This document shows, piece by piece, positions 41,861 through 44,955 of a stretch of 44,955 bases of DNA. Location: contig JAMCWJ010000040.1 of assembly GCA_023475105.1 (NCBI GenBank), forward strand, positions 1 through 44,955, written 5' to 3'. The notes below the pieces were generated by a model. That model did no database searches, had not been told where the DNA came from, and worked only from the letters and a program-made list of their open reading frames with translations. Origin of the DNA: Nitrospirota bacterium (GTDB lineage: Bacteria > Nitrospirota > Thermodesulfovibrionia > Thermodesulfovibrionales > UBA9159). Made by a program: the position numbers and the translations under genes. How positions within the stretch are numbered: the first letter of the stretch is position 1; each line of letters opens with the position of its first letter.

Positions 41861-41906
41861 TTTCCGGAAATTGCAGAAATCGGATTAATAACACCATTTC
41901 TGGAAT
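41861..41906 (+). promoter_or_regulatory. Candidate upstream activator sites, TTTCYGGAAW pair
   Basis: TTTCCGGAAA (41861-41870, itself palindromic) and TTTCTGGAAT (41897-41906) are spaced 36 bp start to start, a little over three helical turns. They lie 73-118 bp upstream of the -24 element, the usual position of enhancer sites for a Fis-HTH activator. The gene just upstream encodes such an activator. Confidence 0.5.
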
Positions 41907-41978
41907 ATATTTACCCGATAATGAGACGATGAAAAATCGCTTGTTCACCGACCCTTGTATATTCAATAGCTTACGTAT

Positions 41979-41994
41979 TGGCATCTAAATTGCT
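41979..41994 (+). promoter_or_regulatory. Sigma54 (-24/-12) promoter of the sulfotransferase gene
   Basis: TGGCAT-N5-TTGCT matches the consensus TGGCAC-N5-TTGCW at 10 of 11 fixed positions, with GG and GC correctly spaced. Transcription would begin near 42005 and the ATG is at 42040, after AGGGAGG. Confidence 0.8.
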
Positions 41995-42039
41995 TATTCA
42001 TCCGACGAGCTCATCTTATAAATCAGGGAGGTAATTCTT

Positions 42040-43194
42040 ATGGCAATTGCATTGAAGGAAAAACCAATAATCATGATCGGGCACGAAAGGTCCGGCACCA
42101 CCCTTGTCATGGCGATGCTGGGGTGTCATCCCAGGATCGCGGTCCCGGAAGTGGTCTGGTATTATCCGAGGTTCCGGCCGTACCTTTATACCTACGGGGA
42201 TTTAAGCGATAAAGAGAATTTCAGGACACTCGCCGAGGAGATGGTCTTCGGCCTCAAGACTCCGTTCTGGGGTATGAAGGTAAACCCCAGGACGATCCTC
42301 GATGAGATACTGGCCGATGTGAAGGAGCAGAGTTTTGCAGGAGTTTACTGCGCGATGCATGAACGGTTCGCTAAAGAAGTGGGAAACAAACCCCGATGGG
42401 GCGAAAAGACACCGCACAACCTCTTCTTCGTGAAGGAGATTAAGGAGGACTTCCCCAACGCACAGTTTATTTACATAACCAGGGACGGACGGGACGCCTG
42501 CACGGATTACCTGCAGTCATCATTCGGCCCTACCAACATATACTGTGCTGCCCGGCACTGGAAGCGCTGCCAAAATTTCGTAAAGCCCTGGAGAGAGAAA
42601 TTTGGTCCTTCCGACTGGATGGACGTCAAGTACGAAGAGCTCGTGAGGGAGCCGGAAGAGGTCCTGAGAAGAGTCTGTGATTTCCTCGGGGAGAAGTACG
42701 ATCCGGTCATGATGGAGTTTCACAAGACCGGCCTTGCAAAAACCAGGGGCGCTACCAAAGACCACAAACCGCTTGGGCACCCTGTCAGTGACAAGTACAT
42801 CGGGATCTACAGGGAGCATCTGAGCCTGAGGGACCAGAGGATTTTCGCCGGTGTAGCGGGCAAAGAGCTCGTGGAGTACGGTTATGAGATGGATATCGAG
42901 CCTCTCATCCTCTCCGATGAAGAGGCCTCGCTTCAGAAAGAGCTTGACGGTCGCTTCAGAGCAGCGCTTCTCACTGCTCCGGAAGGCCATATCATCTACG
43001 AGAGCTACAATGATTGGCTCATCGACCAACGCGAAGAACGCAAAAGAAAAGGCGTCTGGAAGGATTCAGACGTCCCCAGGCAGTTTCCCATTGGTGATCC
43101 GGACGAGGAAAATATAATCGGTCAGCGGGCCTGGAGAGCGTGGAAGGAGTATTTCTCTATTAAGAGGAAATATACCGGCAGGACTGCCCTTTAA
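42040..43194 (+). CDS. Sulfotransferase-family protein (PAPS-binding)
   Basis: 384 residues. The 5'-phosphosulfate loop GHERSGTTL is at residues 14-22, and the 3'-phosphate motif FIYITRDGRDACTDY is at about 143-157, with the Arg and Ser/Asp pattern of the family. Thus it should transfer sulfate from PAPS to an alcohol, amine or phenol. No signal peptide or membrane anchor is seen. The last 120 residues beyond the core (IEPLILSDEEASLQKEL onwards) are charged and atypically long. Sulfotransferases of this kind are rare in anaerobes. Transcription is probably under sigma54 and the upstream PrpR-like activator. Confidence 0.9.
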   Translation: MAIALKEKPIIMIGHERSGTTLVMAMLGCHPRIAVPEVVWYYPRFRPYLYTYGDLSDKENFRTLAEEMVFGLKTPFWGMKVNPRTILDEILADVKEQSFAGVYCAMHERFAKEVGNKPRWGEKTPHNLFFVKEIKEDFPNAQFIYITRDGRDACTDYLQSSFGPTNIYCAARHWKRCQNFVKPWREKFGPSDWMDVKYEELVREPEEVLRRVCDFLGEKYDPVMMEFHKTGLAKTRGATKDHKPLGHPVSDKYIGIYREHLSLRDQRIFAGVAGKELVEYGYEMDIEPLILSDEEASLQKELDGRFRAALLTAPEGHIIYESYNDWLIDQREERKRKGVWKDSDVPRQFPIGDPDEENIIGQRAWRAWKEYFSIKRKYTGRTAL

Positions 43195-43258
43195 AGAACG
43201 CGAGTCAGGAGGTACGGGCGTGGTTGGCTCCTCTCCCGGCTTAGGAGTCAGGGGAGTT

Positions 43259-43287
43259 TTGACAAATTGGGGATTTTGCGATTTAGA
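43259..43287 (+). promoter_or_regulatory. Sigma70 promoter of the second TauE/SafE gene
   Basis: A perfect TTGACA (43259-43264), a 17-bp spacer, then TTTAGA (43282-43287). Transcription would start near 43294, about 84 nt before the TTG start at 43378. So the permease need not depend on sigma54. Confidence 0.6.
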
Positions 43288-43377
43288 GTGATGATAATGT
43301 TCTTAACGAAAATCGGAAGGAGTTCGGAAAAATCTTAATGACTTGTCAGTGAGACGCCGAACAACAGGGAGGTAGCT

Positions 43378-44541
43378 TTGAACGAGGACATGGGCAACTA
43401 CTGTGAAAAAGCGTTAGCAGTAGAACGACAAACGCAGACCGGCTTTTTTTCGCGGCATCCGGTCATGAAGGAGTTCCTTCGGGATCAGCTCCCTATGATT
43501 GCAGGAGTCTTTCTCATCGGCCTCGTTGTGAGCTATGCACAGTATGGTTTCATTCCCGGGGCGGAAAAGGCTTTCCCGATTGCGGGCATCAAAGTACCTA
43601 TATGGCATCTCCTCTGGATGGGGTTTTGGACCGGGTATACTATGGGGATCGTGGGCCAGGCTAGCGGAATATTCTCACTGCCCTACTCTATCTCGGTGCT
43701 TCAATTTACAAATGTGAGTGTCAGTTCCACTTCTCTCATTACCACTTTTTTGAACCCCTTTGGGGCATTGCTCGGCTACTGGCGGGAGAGACAGTGGAAC
43801 CTCGACCTTGCTTTGTGGCTGTGCATCGGGGCTGCGCTTGGATCTCCCATAGGTCCTTTTGTTCGCATCTACTTTTTGAAAGATCCCCTCCTTTTTAAAG
43901 CTGTAATAGGAGTCGTCTTGCTTATTATGGCTGCACATCTCCTGGTTCAGGTGACACCATGGTACCTCCGCAGAACTGCACGCGAAAGGGCCTTCAAGGA
44001 AAAGTACGATGCGAGGATAAAAGAATGTGTGCAGGCCGGCGAAGCGCGTTGCGGATTGCCCCCGGACTTCAAGATCGTCACGCTCGAAAGGTCGTTGAAA
44101 CTCGTCAGGATAGGATACTGGGACGAGGAGCAGAGTTTCAGTGTTCCTGTGATGCTTCTGACAGGTTTCATCGTCGCGGTCGTTTCCTCCGCTTTGGGAG
44201 TCGGGGGTGGATTTCTCCTCGTACCGGTAATGGTAACCCTTTACGGCTTGCCGCTCTATGTACTTGTAGCCGCTACTATTCCCTACGCCATTATCCTTTC
44301 ATTCACCGGCTTAATCTCTTACACGCTGACGCTCCCACTTCTGACCGGGGTATCGGCGCCTCCTGACTGGAGTTTCGGCCTCTTTGTTGCCAGCGGTGCT
44401 ATCTTAGGGGCGTGGCTTGCGTCAAAGACGCAGAGATTCATCCCCGAGAACTACCTGAAACCCATGCTCGGAATGGTGACGGGAATTGTGGCCGCGTTGT
44501 ATATCGTTAACTATTTCTGGCGATTGCCCTTTAAGGTGTAG
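43378..44541 (+). CDS. TauE/SafE-family permease, long form
   Basis: 387 residues. It starts at a TTG 5 nt after GGGAGG; the ATG at 43390 has its possible ribosome site too near. About eight to nine membrane helices lie in two halves, joined by a soluble loop of about 70 residues (YLRRTARERAFKEKYDARIK...SLKLVRIGYWDEEQSF). Family blocks: GQASGIFSLPYSISVLQFTN and SSALGVGGGFLLVPVMVTL. The N-terminal 30 residues are soluble. The long loop and length fit the larger TauE/SafE group, which exports sulfite or other sulfur anions. Following a sulfotransferase, a role with sulfonated or sulfated compounds is plausible but inferred. Confidence 0.9.
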   Translation: MNEDMGNYCEKALAVERQTQTGFFSRHPVMKEFLRDQLPMIAGVFLIGLVVSYAQYGFIPGAEKAFPIAGIKVPIWHLLWMGFWTGYTMGIVGQASGIFSLPYSISVLQFTNVSVSSTSLITTFLNPFGALLGYWRERQWNLDLALWLCIGAALGSPIGPFVRIYFLKDPLLFKAVIGVVLLIMAAHLLVQVTPWYLRRTARERAFKEKYDARIKECVQAGEARCGLPPDFKIVTLERSLKLVRIGYWDEEQSFSVPVMLLTGFIVAVVSSALGVGGGFLLVPVMVTLYGLPLYVLVAATIPYAIILSFTGLISYTLTLPLLTGVSAPPDWSFGLFVASGAILGAWLASKTQRFIPENYLKPMLGMVTGIVAALYIVNYFWRLPFKV

Positions 44542-44553
44542 AAGAGGTCTTTG

Positions 44554-44661
44554 ATGAAAAAGTTTAAGATGTTTGGCCTCAGGCTGATACCTTTCTTGCC
44601 TTTCGCCCTTCTTGCGGCTGCGGTATTTGTAGCTTTTTATCATATCATGGTCTATTGGTAG
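44554..44661 (+). CDS. Small single-span membrane protein, 35 residues
   Basis: ATG 12 nt after the permease stop, preceded by AGAGGTC. A short basic start (MKKFKMFGLRLIPF) leads into one hydrophobic segment (LPFALLAAAVFVAFYHIMVYW) and the stop. Closeness to the permease and the clean ribosome site favour a real small gene, possibly an accessory subunit of the permease. Confidence 0.6.
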   Translation: MKKFKMFGLRLIPFLPFALLAAAVFVAFYHIMVYW

Positions 44662-44804
44662 TCCGGCGGCTCGGCCATTGTGAGACTTTCCGATAGAAAG
44701 CCCACATTTAGTACAAATAAGCTTCGTTCTGCCGCGAAGTTGATGAATGAAGGATGAAGGGAAGCGAGGTGATTTTACTTTCTACATCGAAAGCGGGGAG
44801 GTTA

Positions 44805-44942
44805 ATGAGTACGGCGAATGAATTAACCTCATTGATGCAATCTGTTAATAAGATTCGCTACGCATCCTGCTCCGAAGCCGTTGTCGATGTTCACTACAGC
44901 AACTCCGAGAGCACAAGAGTTCAACATACCCAGGAGGGCTGA
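44805..44942 (+). CDS. Possible 45-residue protein at the right edge
   Basis: ATG after GGGGAGG with 3-nt spacing. It reads a hydrophilic peptide ([20 protein letters not shown] ... [10 protein letters not shown]) with one Cys. A new AGGAGG lies at its end, as before a further gene outside the window. The 143 bp between the small membrane protein and this ORF hold nothing I can name. Confidence 0.4.
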   Translation: MSTANELTSLMQSVNKIRYASCSEAVVDVHYSNSESTRVQHTQEG

Positions 44943-44955
44943 CATTCCACCGAGA

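Noticed and set aside
1-44955. CRISPR arrays, insertion sequences or prophage genes
   Set aside because: No regularly spaced direct repeats, transposase, integrase or phage structural genes were found on either strand.

Overview
The window is a bacterial chromosome segment of roughly 55% G+C. The gene set suggests a strict anaerobe with extensive iron-sulfur and molybdenum (or tungsten) biochemistry: two DMSO-reductase-family enzymes, a soluble NuoEFG module, a heterodisulfide-reductase-like CCG protein, a MobB-MobA fusion, a MOSC protein and many ferredoxins. The bacterial housekeeping genes (pgi, csp, recN, HU, a UvrD-like helicase, tRNA-Thr) sit beside an archaeal-type group II chaperonin. 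Together with the style of the dispersed palindromic repeats, this points to Nitrospirota or Desulfobacterota-like lineages. That placement is inference; there is no rRNA or ribosomal protein in the window.

Layout. 1-8.7 kb is a housekeeping region: palindromic repeats, pgi, a cold-shock gene with a structured leader, a small unknown gene, a UvrD/Rep-type helicase, a recN-ferredoxin pair, HU, an MTH1187-family protein, a zinc-ribbon protein and tRNA-Thr(CGT). 8.7-9.4 kb after the tRNA is a decayed patch, with a possible gene remnant and a frameshifted HTH gene. 9.5-16.8 kb is a minus-strand operon: nuoE-nuoF-nuoG-like, a response regulator fused to a glycine-cleavage-H-like domain, flavodoxin, a TerC-family membrane protein and a cytidylate-kinase-like/BON protein. 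A Crp/Fnr regulator (17.0-17.8 kb) lies just upstream.

18-33.3 kb is a long minus-strand series. In transcription order it runs tctC-tctB-tctA, a CCG-domain Fe-S protein, a small Cys protein, a cytochrome-b-like membrane protein, a DmsB-like ferredoxin, a molybdopterin enzyme, an FAD oxidoreductase, an unknown 593-residue protein, the thermosome, mobBA and MOSC. It reads as substrate uptake (Tct), a membrane-attached molybdoenzyme electron chain, and cofactor and folding support. 33.7-39.0 kb is a second minus-strand operon: a molybdopterin/tungstopterin enzyme with acetylene-hydratase-like cysteine spacing, two ferredoxins, an SCP2-domain protein, OsmC and a TauE/SafE permease. Its role is unknown.

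39.9-44.9 kb, plus strand, holds a PrpR-type sigma54 activator, then a sulfotransferase behind a near-consensus -24/-12 promoter with a pair of candidate activator sites, then a TauE/SafE permease and small ORFs.

The most notable non-gene signal is a shared palindrome, ATCG-N6-CGAT, with Crp-type geometry. It occurs four times, upstream of the nuoEFG operon, the tct operon and (twice) the second molybdoenzyme operon. It suggests that the local Crp/Fnr regulator, whose recognition helix departs from CRP, coordinates all three operons as one metabolic regulon.
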